From: Fibrobacter succinogenes
GTDB taxonomy: Bacteria; Fibrobacterota; Fibrobacteria; Fibrobacterales; Fibrobacteraceae
Length of the DNA: 34,774 bases
Direction: 5' to 3'
NCBI GenBank assembly: GCA_902762795.1
Contig: CACWPM010000061.1
Coordinates: 1 to 34,774, forward strand
The first letter of the stretch is position 1, and each line of letters starts with the position of its first letter. The notes beneath the pieces are model-generated. The model saw nothing but the letters and a program-made list of their open reading frames with translations. It was not told the DNA's origin and did no database searches. Shown here in pieces: positions 15,983-24,483 of the stretch. Made by a program: the position numbers and the translations under genes.

Positions 15983-17242
15983 ATGTCCGCTGAAATCAAA
16001 GAAACAAGCGCAACCGTGCGCACCCTTGAAATTACGATCCCTCAGGGTGATCTCAAGGTTCCGTTCGAAAAGAAGCTTTCTCAGTACAAGAAGCAGGTCG
16101 CCTTGAAGGGCTTCCGCCAGGGCCAGGTGCCGAAGTCCATGATTTTGAAGCAGTTCGGACCTTCCATCCGTCATGAAGCTGTCGATGATGTCGTGAACTC
16201 CATTGTTCAGGAAACGCTCAAGGGCGCAAATATTGTTCCGGTCGGCAAGATGTTTGTCAAGGAATTCAACGACGACGAAAAGAATGATATCACACTGAAG
16301 GTCGAAGTCGAAGTTGATCCGGAAATCGATATCAAGGGTTACGCAGACACGGGCATCACCGTTCCGGCTACCGCCGTTCACGAAGAAGAAGTGAAGGCCG
16401 AATTCGACCGCCTCATGCAGATGTGGAGCAAGGATGTCCACGTTGATCGCGAAGCGAAGAAGGGCGATGTTGTCGTTGGCGACTATATCGAAGTTGTTAT
16501 TGACGGTGAAAAGCAGGAACTTCCGGAAAACAAGGAATTCCGTTCCCTCCTCGGCGAATCTGCTTCTCCGGGATTTGACGAAGGCCTTACGGGATCTAAG
16601 GCTGGCGAAAAGAAAGAAATCAACTTCAAGTATCCGGACGACCATAAGGACGAACGCTACCGTGGCAAGACAGCCCAGTTCAATGTCGAAATCAAGGACG
16701 TTCGCGAAATCGTTCCGCCGACTTTGGACGAAGAATTCTGCAAGCAGATCGGCGTGAAGGACGAAGCCGACTTGAGAAACAACCTCGCCGAAAGCCTCGC
16801 CGCCCAGAAGAAGGACGCTGCGAAGAACAAGGCCGTGAACGAAGCGATTGACAAGCTCATCGAAGCTAACCCGTTCGAAGTGCCGAAGGCCCGCATTTAC
16901 GATCTCATCAAGTGGACCTTGAACCGCAATGCCCAGAGCGAGAAGGACGTTGTCGAACCGACCGAAGAACAGATAAACGAACTTTCCGGCGAAGCTGTCC
17001 GCGAAATCAAGAAGCACCGCATTCTCGAATTCGTCGCCACGAAGGAAAAGATCAAGCCGACCCAGGCTCTTGTCGATGAACGTCTCCAGCAGATGGCTAA
17101 TGCATACCACGTGGAATTCGACAACTTGAAGAACCACTTCCGCCAGTCTGGCCGTATCAACCAGCTGCGTGATGAGCTTCGCTTCCAGTTGGCTGCTGAC
17201 TTCATCGTCGGCATCCGTGCTGCGGCTGAAGAAACAAAGTAA
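15983..17242 (+). CDS. tig: Trigger factor (ribosome-associated chaperone, peptidyl-prolyl isomerase)
   Basis: 419 residues from ATG 15983, which follows a CCGGAG site (15972-15976). An in-frame ATG at 15965 has no such site. The N-terminal ribosome-binding domain has GFRQGQVP at 43-50, the variant of the G-F-R-x-G-x-x-P loop that docks on L23. An FKBP-type PPIase domain spans about 155-245 (KKGDVVVGDYIEVVIDG, PGFDEGLTGSKAGEKKEINFKYPDD). The rest is the helical C-terminal chaperone domain (ESLAAQKKDAAKNKAVNEAIDKLIEANPFEVP). It leads a tig-clpP-clpX-lon block, a classic arrangement. Confidence 0.96.
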   Translation: MSAEIKETSATVRTLEITIPQGDLKVPFEKKLSQYKKQVALKGFRQGQVPKSMILKQFGPSIRHEAVDDVVNSIVQETLKGANIVPVGKMFVKEFNDDEKNDITLKVEVEVDPEIDIKGYADTGITVPATAVHEEEVKAEFDRLMQMWSKDVHVDREAKKGDVVVGDYIEVVIDGEKQELPENKEFRSLLGESASPGFDEGLTGSKAGEKKEINFKYPDDHKDERYRGKTAQFNVEIKDVREIVPPTLDEEFCKQIGVKDEADLRNNLAESLAAQKKDAAKNKAVNEAIDKLIEANPFEVPKARIYDLIKWTLNRNAQSEKDVVEPTEEQINELSGEAVREIKKHRILEFVATKEKIKPTQALVDERLQQMANAYHVEFDNLKNHFRQSGRINQLRDELRFQLAADFIVGIRAAAEETK

Positions 17243-17254
17243 TAAGAGGAATAA

Positions 17255-17828
17255 ATGCTCATCCCTACCGTCATTGAAACTACCGGGCGCGGCGAACGCG
17301 CTTACGATATCTATTCCAGACTTCTCAAGGAACGTATCATCTTTTTGGGCACGCCGATCAACGACGAAGTGGCGAACAACGTCATGGCCCAGTTGATTTT
17401 CCTGGAATACGAGAATCCGGAAAAGGATATCACGCTGTACATAAACAGCCCGGGCGGTTGCCATTTATGATACCATGCAGCACGTACGCCCGAATATCGC
17501 TACGATCTGCATTGGCAGCTGTGCTTCGATGGCCGCCGTGCTCCTTTCTGCAGGCACGAAGGGCAAGCGCTATGCGCTCCCGCATTCCCGCATTATGTTG
17601 CACCAGCCGTCGGGTGCCGCTACCGGACAATCCACGGATATTCAGATTACCGCCAAGGAAATTATCCGCACGAAGGATACCCTTACCGAAATTGTCGCGA
17701 AGCACACTGGCAGGGCTGTCGATGAAGTCCGCGAAAAGACGGACCGCGATTTTTACATGAGCCCGGAAGAAGCGAAGGCATTTGGCGTCATCGATGAAAT
17801 TTTTGTGCCGCGTAAAGAGGGAATTTAA
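17255..17828 (+). pseudogene. clpP: ATP-dependent Clp protease proteolytic subunit with a short frameshifting deletion
   Basis: The first frame (17255-17470) reads [43 protein letters not shown] and reaches LYINSPGG, then goes off frame and stops at 17470. From about 17461 the next frame continues [25 protein letters not shown], holding the catalytic serine, then LHQPSG with the catalytic histidine, to the end at 17828. ClpP normally has about six residues (S-V-T-A-G-like) between GG and the IYDTM segment; a loss of 17 bases fits both the missing residues and the frame change. The two halves together make a normal ClpP. A sequencing or assembly deletion is likelier than a true null, since clpX follows intact with overlapping stop/start. 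Confidence 0.9.
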
Positions 17829-19111
17829 TGTATCGTAGCGGGAAGAACCACCCGGCTGTAAGTTGCAGTTTTTGCGGAAAGCCGGCGGAACAGGTCGAAA
17901 AGATGATTACAGGTGCGGGGGCGTATATTTGCAGTGATTGCATACGCATGTGTAGCCGTATCTTGGAAGAAGACCTGGCTCGTACGAAACAGGAAAAGGA
18001 AGCGAGGGAAATTTCTTCGAAGCCGCTTCCGCTCCCGACAGAAATCAAGGCGCACCTGGACGATTTTGTCATCGGGCAGGACCGCGCGAAGATGGCGCTA
18101 TCCGTGGCGGTGTACAACCATTACAAACGCTTGCGCTACAAGCAGACGCATAATTCCAAGGACGATGTCGAAGTCGAAAAGTCGAATTTGCTCCTGGTCG
18201 GCCCGACGGGTTCGGGAAAGACGCTCTTGGCGCAGACGATGGCCCGTTTTTTGGACGTGCCGTTTACGATTGCCGATGCGACGGTCCTTACCGAAGCGGG
18301 CTATGTGGGCGAAGATGTCGACAGCATCATTGTGCGCTTGTTGCAGGCCGCCGATTACGATGTGGCTAAAGCTGAACGCGGCATTATCTTTATCGACGAA
18401 ATAGACAAGATTGCACGTAAGACTGCAAACCCTTCCATCACGCGTGACGTGAGTGGCGAAGGCGTGCAGCAGGGACTCTTGAAGCTCCTGGAAGGTACGG
18501 TTGCATCGGTCCCTCCGAAGGGTGGCCGCAAGCATCCGGAACAGCCGCTTGTGCAGGTGAACACGAGAAACATCTTGTTCATTTGCGGTGGCGCCTTTGA
18601 AACTTTGGACAAGATTATTTCCCAACGCGTGAACCAGGGCGGCATGGGTTTTGGTGCCGAAATCCACACGGCTAGCGAAAACAGCTTGAGCGAGCTTTTC
18701 AAGCAGCTCGAACCGGAAGACTTGATCAAGTTCGGCCTTATCCCGGAAATTGTCGGACGTTTGCCGATTGCCGTTGCGCTTGAAGAACTCGACGAGATGG
18801 CGCTCATGAATATCTTGACGCAGCCGAAAAACGCTCTCGTCAAGCAGTACAAGAGCTTGTTTGCTATGGACAACATCAAGCTTGAGTTCGAAGACGATGC
18901 CCTCAAGGAAATTGTCCGCGAGACGATGACCCGCAAGACGGGCGCTCGCGGCCTCAGATCCGTGATGGAGCGCGTGTTGCAGCAGGCGATGTTCAGGATG
19001 CCTGGTTCCGGTGAAAAGAAGATGACCCTCACGGCCGAAATGGTGAAGGAAAGTCTTTATTCGAAACCGGGCGGCGGGGACCTGAAGAAATCCAAGACTA
19101 ACGTAGCATAG
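17828..19111 (+). CDS. clpX: ATP-dependent Clp protease ATP-binding subunit ClpX
   Basis: 427 residues. The N-terminal zinc-binding dimerisation domain has cysteines C13, C16, C35 and C38 (CSFC and CSDC). The AAA+ module has Walker A GPTGSGKT at 125-132, Walker [10 protein letters not shown] and pore loop G-Y-V-G. An IGF-like tripeptide loop for ClpP docking is not obvious in the expected form: the region reads [15 protein letters not shown]...GMGFGAE, with G-F-G in place of I-G-F. Sensor 2 lies in [15 protein letters not shown]. ClpX unfolds substrates for ClpP. The ATG overlaps the clpP stop (TAATG). Confidence 0.96.
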   Translation: MYRSGKNHPAVSCSFCGKPAEQVEKMITGAGAYICSDCIRMCSRILEEDLARTKQEKEAREISSKPLPLPTEIKAHLDDFVIGQDRAKMALSVAVYNHYKRLRYKQTHNSKDDVEVEKSNLLLVGPTGSGKTLLAQTMARFLDVPFTIADATVLTEAGYVGEDVDSIIVRLLQAADYDVAKAERGIIFIDEIDKIARKTANPSITRDVSGEGVQQGLLKLLEGTVASVPPKGGRKHPEQPLVQVNTRNILFICGGAFETLDKIISQRVNQGGMGFGAEIHTASENSLSELFKQLEPEDLIKFGLIPEIVGRLPIAVALEELDEMALMNILTQPKNALVKQYKSLFAMDNIKLEFEDDALKEIVRETMTRKTGARGLRSVMERVLQQAMFRMPGSGEKKMTLTAEMVKESLYSKPGGGDLKKSKTNVA

Positions 19112-19122
19112 ACAACCACATC

Positions 19123-19146
19123 ACCTCGCAGTTTTTATTGCGAGGT
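19123..19146 (+). terminator. Hairpin after clpX
   Basis: ACCTCGCA (19123-19130) and TGCGAGGT (19139-19146) form a perfect 8-bp stem around an 8-base loop, 11 bases after the clpX stop. Only a weak T-run follows (TT, then ACTAATTTT), so termination may be partial and some readthrough into lon is possible. Confidence 0.6.
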
Positions 19147-19150
19147 TTAC

Positions 19151-19162
19151 TAATTTTATAAT
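19151..19162 (+). promoter_or_regulatory. Promoter-like TAATTTTATAAT immediately before lon
   Basis: TAATTTTA (TAnnTTT-type) and an overlapping perfect TATAAT (19157-19162) abut the lon ATG at 19163. No Shine-Dalgarno sequence lies between hairpin and ATG. If this is the real -10/-7 box, transcription would start within the coding region or at a leaderless ATG. Confidence 0.35.
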
Positions 19163-21619
19163 ATGGCTTTTGATTTTAATAAAACGTATCCGTTGCTTCC
19201 CCTGAGGGACGCTGTTGTTTTTCCGCTCACGACGAGACGCATTTTGGTGGGGCGCGATATGTCCTTGCGCGCCCTGGAATTTGCCGAGAATCATAATAAC
19301 GAAATTATCCTGGTCGCCCAGAAAAACGTGGAGCAGGAATCGCTTGACAATCCGATGCTCGACCTTTATACGGTGGGCGTGATTGCACATGTGGTGAACG
19401 TGACGCCGTTCCCGAACGGATGTGTAAAGGTAGTCCTGGAAGGCGATTCCGTGGTGGATCTCCGTTCGATTATTTTGCGCGATGGATTTTTGCAGGTAAC
19501 TGTTTCCCCGAGAGAAAACGCCATCAAGGCCGAAGACAAGAGTGACAAGTTTGAAGATGTGGTCAACATGTTCCGCGAATACGCGATGCACAGGAACATC
19601 GCCGAGGGCATGGTCGAAGCTCTTTTTACGATGGATAGCCACATCAACGCATTTTACGGGATGGTACCGTTCTTGCAGGTATCGCTTTCTGAAAAGCAGG
19701 GACTTTTGGAGGTGAATTCGATTGATGCGCTTGCAGAACGTCTCGTCAACTTGATGCAGCTTGCGCACGAAAACGAGAACGTGCTGATCCGCGTGCAGCA
19801 GAACGTGCGCCAAAAAATGGCTCAGCAGCAGAAGGAATGGTTTATCTCGGAACAGATTCGCCAGCTGCAGGACGAACTGGACGGCGACAACGGTGGCTCT
19901 TCGGAACCCGACCAGCTGCTCAAGAAAATCAAGGCCAAGAAGTTTAGCCAGGCGATTGAAGAAAAGCTCGAAGACGAAATCAGCCGCATGCGCATGATGC
20001 AGCCGACATCGCCGGAATATGCAGTGAGCCGCAATTATGTGGACTGGTTCCTCTCCATGCCTTATGGCGTTTACACCGATACCGTTCTCAACATGAAGAA
20101 GGTAAAGGCGGAACTTGATTCCAAGCACTTTGGTTTGGACAAGGTCAAGGAACGCATCATGGAATACGTGGCCGTGTTGAAGCTTACCGGTACGGAACGT
20201 CGCGCTCCGATTCTTTGCCTTGTGGGTCCCCCGGGCGTGGGTAAAACAACGCTCGTGGAATCGATTGCTGCTGCCATGCAGCGTAACTTTGTCCGCATTA
20301 CGCTTGGTGGCGTGCGCGACGAGGCCGAAATTCGCGGTCACCGCCGTACTTACATTGGTGCGATGCCTGGTCGTTTTATCCATGCGTTGCGCCGTGCGAA
20401 GTGCATGAACCCTGTCATTTTGCTTGACGAAATCGACAAGATGGCAAGTGACTTTAGAGGCGACCCCGCAAGTGCCATGCTCGAAGTCTTGGACCCCGAA
20501 CAGAACCACGATTTTACGGACCACTTTATGGAAGTGGGGCTTGACCTTAGCCGCGTGCTGTTCATTGCGACAGCAAACAGCGAAGGCGAAATTCCCGAAG
20601 CGCTCCGCGACCGTTTGGAAATTGTCCGCTTGCCGGGCTACTATCCGCATGAAAAGTTGCAGATTGCGGGCAAGTATTTGCTCCCGCGCATTTGCGAACG
20701 CACCGGCGTGAAACTTGATGAACAAGTAAGCTTTACGGACGATGTTATTTCGTATGTGATGCGCGGCTGGACACGTGAAGCGGGTGTCCGCGAACTTGAA
20801 CGCGTGCTTGAAAATGCGGTGCGTCACCGTGCAAAAGACATTGTGATGGGCAAGAAGTTCAAGTCGGAAATGACGGAAAAAGTTCTCCACGATTACCTTG
20901 GAGCTCCGCGTTTCCTTGACAACCAGTTGCCGGAACCGGGCCGCCCGGGCGTTGTGACAGGCCTTGCATGGACAAGCGTCGGTGGCGAAATTCTGCCCAT
21001 TGAGTGTATGCTCTTGAGCGGCAAGGGCCAACTGATCTTGACGGGCAAACTCGGCGACGTGATGAAGGAATCGGCTCAGATTGCCGTTTCGCTTGTCCGT
21101 GAACGCTTGCAGCGCTTTGGCATTGACCCTGCGATTGTGAGAAAGACGGACATCCACATTCACGTGCCGGAAGGTGCCGTGCCGAAGGATGGACCTTCTG
21201 CAGGTATCGCGATTACGCTTTGCCTCTTGAGCGCATTTACGAAGCAGCCGATTTCACCGGACATCGCGTTTACTGGTGAAGTGAGCCTGACGGGCGCCTG
21301 CCTTCCGATTGGCGGGCTGAACGAAAAGGCGCTTGCTGCGCTTGCCGCTGGCGTGAAGACGCTCCACTTGCCTGAAGGCAACAAGAAAGACGTGGCTGAA
21401 CTCCCGGAACCGGCGAAGAAGGGCCTCAAGATCTATCCGCACAAGCACATCGACGAACTTGTGAAGAATTTGTTCAAAATGCCGAAAGCCGTGAGCCAGA
21501 CGAAAGACGAGAGACGAGAGGCAAAAGATGAGCAGGTGGAAAAGTCTGCTGCCGAAAAGGTCGCGTCTGCTGGGAAATCGGCGAAGACAGCCGTGAAAAA
21601 GTCCTCTAAGAAAGCGTAA
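19163..21619 (+). CDS. lon: ATP-dependent protease Lon (LonA type)
   Basis: 818 residues. The N-terminal substrate-binding domain starts YPLLPLRDAVVFPLTTRRILVGRDMS. A helical linker follows (WFISEQIRQLQDELDGD). The AAA+ domain has Walker A GPPGVGKT (about 354-361) and Walker B VILLDEIDKM, and the proteolytic domain has the Ser-Lys dyad S679 (PKDGPSAG) and K722 (GGLNEKALAA). The last 45 residues are a lysine- and alanine-rich tail (SQTKDERREAKDEQVEKSAAEK...KKSSKKA), an extension beyond the usual Lon end and probably disordered. Lon degrades misfolded and regulatory proteins. It follows clpX after a hairpin. Confidence 0.96.
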   Translation: MAFDFNKTYPLLPLRDAVVFPLTTRRILVGRDMSLRALEFAENHNNEIILVAQKNVEQESLDNPMLDLYTVGVIAHVVNVTPFPNGCVKVVLEGDSVVDLRSIILRDGFLQVTVSPRENAIKAEDKSDKFEDVVNMFREYAMHRNIAEGMVEALFTMDSHINAFYGMVPFLQVSLSEKQGLLEVNSIDALAERLVNLMQLAHENENVLIRVQQNVRQKMAQQQKEWFISEQIRQLQDELDGDNGGSSEPDQLLKKIKAKKFSQAIEEKLEDEISRMRMMQPTSPEYAVSRNYVDWFLSMPYGVYTDTVLNMKKVKAELDSKHFGLDKVKERIMEYVAVLKLTGTERRAPILCLVGPPGVGKTTLVESIAAAMQRNFVRITLGGVRDEAEIRGHRRTYIGAMPGRFIHALRRAKCMNPVILLDEIDKMASDFRGDPASAMLEVLDPEQNHDFTDHFMEVGLDLSRVLFIATANSEGEIPEALRDRLEIVRLPGYYPHEKLQIAGKYLLPRICERTGVKLDEQVSFTDDVISYVMRGWTREAGVRELERVLENAVRHRAKDIVMGKKFKSEMTEKVLHDYLGAPRFLDNQLPEPGRPGVVTGLAWTSVGGEILPIECMLLSGKGQLILTGKLGDVMKESAQIAVSLVRERLQRFGIDPAIVRKTDIHIHVPEGAVPKDGPSAGIAITLCLLSAFTKQPISPDIAFTGEVSLTGACLPIGGLNEKALAALAAGVKTLHLPEGNKKDVAELPEPAKKGLKIYPHKHIDELVKNLFKMPKAVSQTKDERREAKDEQVEKSAAEKVASAGKSAKTAVKKSSKKA

Positions 21620-21635
21620 TTGATTGTGAAAAACT

Positions 21636-21665
21636 GCCCGCCACAGTAATGTGCGCGGGCTTTTT
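21636..21665 (+). terminator. Bidirectional terminator between lon and the convergent secreted-protein gene
   Basis: GCCCG-C-CACA (21636-21645) pairs with TGTG-CG-CGGGC (21650-21660), followed by TTTTT (21661-21665). The left side is preceded by AAAAA (21629-21633 region), so on the minus strand the same hairpin is followed by a T-run. It can serve both lon and the minus-strand gene ending at 21667. Confidence 0.8.
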
Positions 21666-21666
21666 G

Positions 21667-22260
21667 CTATTTGCGAATGAACTTAAATCCGAGCCAGACG
21701 GAATAGCCTTTTTCGTCTTTTTGATTAGCGTAAAAGCCGGTCGTTGAAGTATATTCGGCTCCAACAACAATACCTGAATAAATCTGTTTTGATATTTGCC
21801 ACAGGAAGCCCGTTTCGAGGGTCACGTTGGTCCCGAATAAGCCGATGTCGCCACCACCGCCAAGGTGTATATTGGTTGTTGCTGTTATGTATATGTTGCG
21901 AATATCCCCGGTCGAGCTAGAAAACGGGAAAACCGTGACACCGGGGCCCGCGCTCAAGAAAAGTGATTGGTTGTAACGCTCGTCTTTGTTCCAGCCGGAA
22001 TTTTTCCCTTTTGAAGCCTCTACTTTTGGGCCGCCAAAAATGGCAACGGTGTTTTTGATTATACCGCCGAAACGTACAGAAACAAGCACTCCGCCGCCAT
22101 TGTATCCAAGGTAATTTTCCTGGTAGTCATTGAACTGCGATTGTGTGGTTGTGTGGACTGCTTCTAGATGCCGAAAAACAGGCGATAATGTAAAGTCAAA
22201 ATAAAAGCCGGCCGAAGCGAACGAGGCGAAAAACAGTAGAAGCAAAAAAATCTTTCGCAT
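21667..22260 (-). CDS. Hypothetical secreted protein, probable outer-membrane beta-barrel
   Basis: 197 residues. A signal peptide (KIFLLLLFFASFASA, cut about residue 17) is followed by alternating hydrophobic/polar strands rich in G, T, Y and F (GGGVLVSVRFGGIIKNTVAIFGGPKVE, IRNIYITATTNIHLGGGGDIGLFGTNVTLETGFLWQISKQIYSGIVVGAEYTS). It ends in an aromatic-rich strand (YSVWLGFKFIRK), the pattern of small beta-barrel outer-membrane proteins. The family was not recognised. An AAGGACC ribosome binding site lies about 10 bases upstream. It is a single gene with its own AT-rich upstream region. Confidence 0.7.
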   Translation of the reverse strand: MRKIFLLLLFFASFASAGFYFDFTLSPVFRHLEAVHTTTQSQFNDYQENYLGYNGGGVLVSVRFGGIIKNTVAIFGGPKVEASKGKNSGWNKDERYNQSLFLSAGPGVTVFPFSSSTGDIRNIYITATTNIHLGGGGDIGLFGTNVTLETGFLWQISKQIYSGIVVGAEYTSTTGFYANQKDEKGYSVWLGFKFIRK

Positions 22261-22322
22261 GGTTTAGGTCCTTCTTAAAAAGCAATTATACTTTATACAA
22301 GTAATATAATCAAATTAGGTGG

Positions 22323-22814
22323 ATGGAGAAACTTACTTTTTGTATTTTGGAAAATATGCAGAATTGTAAGCCCTTATACATTTTTGAAAAAAAGAAAGTT
22401 ATTCGCATTATGATTGTGGAGGCTATTCTTTTACTTTTGCCTGCAATTGTTTTTGCAATTGCTTTTGCGTATTGTTATATAAGATTTATGGGTTTAGAAG
22501 ATCCGAGTCAATCTGATATTGGACCTGATTTTATGATAGCGATTGTATTGTGTCCTTTTTTACCGATATCGTTTGGGGCGCCATTGGTGCTTTTCTATCG
22601 CAGACTTTGGAAACGTCCGATAAGTAAAATGAAATATCTTATGGTGGCAATAATTCCTTCTATTCCTTTGTTGTTAAGTGCTATATTGTGGATTGGGAAT
22701 ATATTCGTAGTTATTTTTGGTCCATTGGCATTGGTGATTGTTTTAGGAAGCATGAATGCAATATCTGATTGTGCGACCGAAGTCAAGAATGACTTAACGA
22801 TGGATGAGGAATGA
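22323..22814 (+). CDS. Hypothetical membrane protein (first of a related tandem pair)
   Basis: Up to 163 residues with about four hydrophobic segments (VEAILLLLPAIVFAIAFAYCYI, FMIAIVLCPFLPISFGAPLVLFY, YLMVAIIPSIPLLLSAILWI, and a last one to about 150) and short basic loops. The start is uncertain: ATG 22323 follows AGGTGG closely, and later in-frame ATGs exist. It is clearly AT-richer than the neighbouring lon gene. The downstream protein shows the same plan with similar wording in TM2-TM3, suggesting an old duplication. No function is recognised. Confidence 0.62.
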   Translation: MEKLTFCILENMQNCKPLYIFEKKKVIRIMIVEAILLLLPAIVFAIAFAYCYIRFMGLEDPSQSDIGPDFMIAIVLCPFLPISFGAPLVLFYRRLWKRPISKMKYLMVAIIPSIPLLLSAILWIGNIFVVIFGPLALVIVLGSMNAISDCATEVKNDLTMDEE

Positions 22815-22815
22815 A

Positions 22816-23343
22816 ATGATTGATACGGAAACTCCTGAAATTGAACAAAAATTTGTGGTAAAGAAATGGCCGGTCATCATTTGTATGTTGATGAATATGG
22901 TTCTGTTTAGTTTGCCGTGGTTTTGGTATCAAAAGGAAGTTGCCATTAATGATGCCTATGGCAGAGAGAATTTGGATAGTTTTAATTATATAGGCGAGTT
23001 TGCTGCGAGCTTATATCTTCCATTCCTTGCTGGAATTCCACTGTCATTGTTGTATTTGTTTTGTTTGAAGCGTCAGAAAAGTAAATCTATGATATGTTTT
23101 TTGGCGACAACACCTTTTTGGCCATTAGTAGTTACAGCCGTATTGGGAAATATAGTGTGGATTATACTGATTCCTTTGATTATATTGAATATGGCAATTG
23201 TGGCGTACGCATTTTTAAATATGGAACTTTTGACTTATTGTTGCGGTGATGGACTTAAGAAAAGATCGCCTAAATTTTTACTAGTCGGTTATACAGTCGT
23301 ATTTGCGATTGGTACGTTAATGATCAAGCCTGTTTTAGATTGA
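22816..23343 (+). CDS. Hypothetical membrane protein (second of the tandem pair)
   Basis: About 175 residues. I prefer ATG 22816 over 22804, because GAGGAATG just before 22816 gives a ribosome binding site and 22804 lies inside the previous gene. There are four hydrophobic segments: WPVIICMLMNMVLFSLPWFWY, LYLPFLAGIPLSLLYLFCL, CFLATTPFWPLVVTAVLGNIVWI, and LIPLIILNMAIVAYAFLNM merging with it. Compare YLPFLAGIPLSLLY with FLPISFGAPLVLFY in the first gene, at the same relative place. It starts 1 base after the previous stop, so the pair is co-translated. Function unknown. Confidence 0.62.
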   Translation: MIDTETPEIEQKFVVKKWPVIICMLMNMVLFSLPWFWYQKEVAINDAYGRENLDSFNYIGEFAASLYLPFLAGIPLSLLYLFCLKRQKSKSMICFLATTPFWPLVVTAVLGNIVWIILIPLIILNMAIVAYAFLNMELLTYCCGDGLKKRSPKFLLVGYTVVFAIGTLMIKPVLD

Positions 23344-23445
23344 GTAATAATTATACCATTTGGTATTATGCTACTAGGTATAATTGATTTATAGCTTCTT
23401 GCCGATTTATTATCTTTTAGCTGAAAATTGAATTTTAACCTCAAA

Positions 23446-23496
23446 GCGCCGCCGGCGCGACCCCGCAACTCAAAGGTCGTGCAAGCGGCCGACCTT
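23446..23496. repeat. Two GC-rich inverted repeats before the PLP-homeostasis gene
   Basis: GCGCC (23446-23450) pairs with GGCGC (23454-23458) around GCC. AAGGTCG (23473-23479) pairs with CGACCTT (23490-23496) around a 10-base loop, ending 8 bases before the ATG at 23505. This GC-rich block contrasts with the AT-rich stretch just before it. It could be a 5' leader structure or a repeat remnant. Confidence 0.5.
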
Positions 23497-23504
23497 AATG
23501 CTCT

Positions 23505-24299
23505 ATGGAATTCACACTTGATGAAATGCGCGAGCACCTTGCAGCTCTCGAAGCAAGGATTTCTGAGGCTTGCAAGATTGCGGGCCGCAGCCGTGAATCG
23601 GTTAAGCTTGTGTGGGTGAGCAAGTTCCACCCGGCAGAAGCTGTGGAAAATGCGATTGCTCTGGGCGCGACAGACTTTGGCGAGAACCGCGTGCAAGAAG
23701 CGGAACTCAAATTTTCTGAACCGCGCACGGCAAAGAACGGAAGCCGCGTTCGTTGCCATGTGATTGGTCCTGTGCAAAGTAACAAGCTCAAGAAGGCGGC
23801 GCTTGTGGCCGATTGTATCCATTCCATTGCAAGTATCGAAGCGGTGGTAAAGCTGGAGAAGGTCTGTGCGGCGGCTGCAAATGGTCAGGGAAAAATTCTC
23901 GATATTTTGTTCCAGGTGAACGCTGGCGAAGAAGAGACAAAGAGCGGCCTGGACGTTCACGAAGCCGAAGCTTTCTTGAACGATCTTGCGGCAAAAGCGG
24001 GTGCTGCCACTGATGATGGCAAGAGCGAAATCTTCCCGCATTTGCGTTTCCGCGGTCTCATGACGATTGGCAAGAATACGGGCGTTCCTGAAGACAGCCG
24101 CGAATGCTTTGCGTTCTTGCGCGGATTGCGCGACAAGTTCCTTGCACGCGGTGGCGCCTTTGCAAAGTTCGATCAGCTTTCGATGGGCATGACGCTTGAT
24201 TTGGAAGTCGCCATCGAAGAGGGCTCAACGATGATTCGCGTGGGGACGGCGCTCTTTGGCGAACGCGACTATAGCAAACCGGTGAACGATCCGGTGTAA
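23505..24299 (+). CDS. YggS-family pyridoxal phosphate homeostasis protein (PLPBP)
   Basis: 264 residues, a single-domain TIM-barrel member of the alanine-racemase N-terminal fold. The PLP lysine is K40 in LVWVSKFHP. Family motifs DFGENRVQEAELKF, CHVIGPVQSNKLKKAALVADCIHSI, LFQVNAGEEETKSGLD, LRFRGLMTIG and the C-terminal LSMGMTLDLEVAIEEGSTMIRVGTALFGER are all present. These proteins bind PLP without known catalysis and buffer B6 and amino-acid pools. It is somewhat longer than most (about 230) because of insertions around 165-178. No strong Shine-Dalgarno sequence is visible. Confidence 0.92.
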   Translation: MEFTLDEMREHLAALEARISEACKIAGRSRESVKLVWVSKFHPAEAVENAIALGATDFGENRVQEAELKFSEPRTAKNGSRVRCHVIGPVQSNKLKKAALVADCIHSIASIEAVVKLEKVCAAAANGQGKILDILFQVNAGEEETKSGLDVHEAEAFLNDLAAKAGAATDDGKSEIFPHLRFRGLMTIGKNTGVPEDSRECFAFLRGLRDKFLARGGAFAKFDQLSMGMTLDLEVAIEEGSTMIRVGTALFGERDYSKPVNDPV

Positions 24300-24320
24300 T
24301 TGACGTTGTCATGCCAGCCT

Positions 24321-24380
24321 GTCATCCTCGAAGCTTGTCATTCTCGACCTTGTCATCCTCGAAGCCCGTCATTCTCGACC
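24321..24380. repeat. 31-base tandem repeat, two copies
   Basis: Copy 1 starts at 24321 and copy 2 at 24352, each running GTCATCCTCGAAGC, two or three variable bases, GTCATTCTCGACC. GTCAT-CTCGA elements alternate within each copy, so the true unit is about 15 bases. The segment 24337-24360 matches 13802-13825 with a single difference. Confidence 0.8.
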
Positions 24381-24385
24381 GAAGG

Positions 24386-24483
24386 GAGGGAAACCATAAT
24401 TTCTTGTTTTGCTCTTGCGTAGGGGAACCATAATGAGGGAAACCATCATTTCTTGGATTGCACTTGCGTAGGGGATCCATTAT
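24386..24483. repeat. 49-base tandem repeat, two copies
   Basis: Copies start at 24386 and 24435, both beginning GAGGGAAACCAT, continuing ATTTCTTG, then CACTTGCGTAGGGG or CTCTTGCGTAGGGG, then an ACCAT or TCCAT. About 43 of 49 positions agree by eye. It directly follows the 31-base repeat. Confidence 0.8.

Noticed and set aside
19121-21163. 680-codon minus-strand frame antisense to lon
   Set aside because: A shadow of the lon gene, whose catalytic residues are all present on the plus strand.
13817-24483. CRISPR array in the repeat blocks
   Set aside because: The repeats are contiguous tandem units with no unique spacers of constant length, and there are no cas genes.
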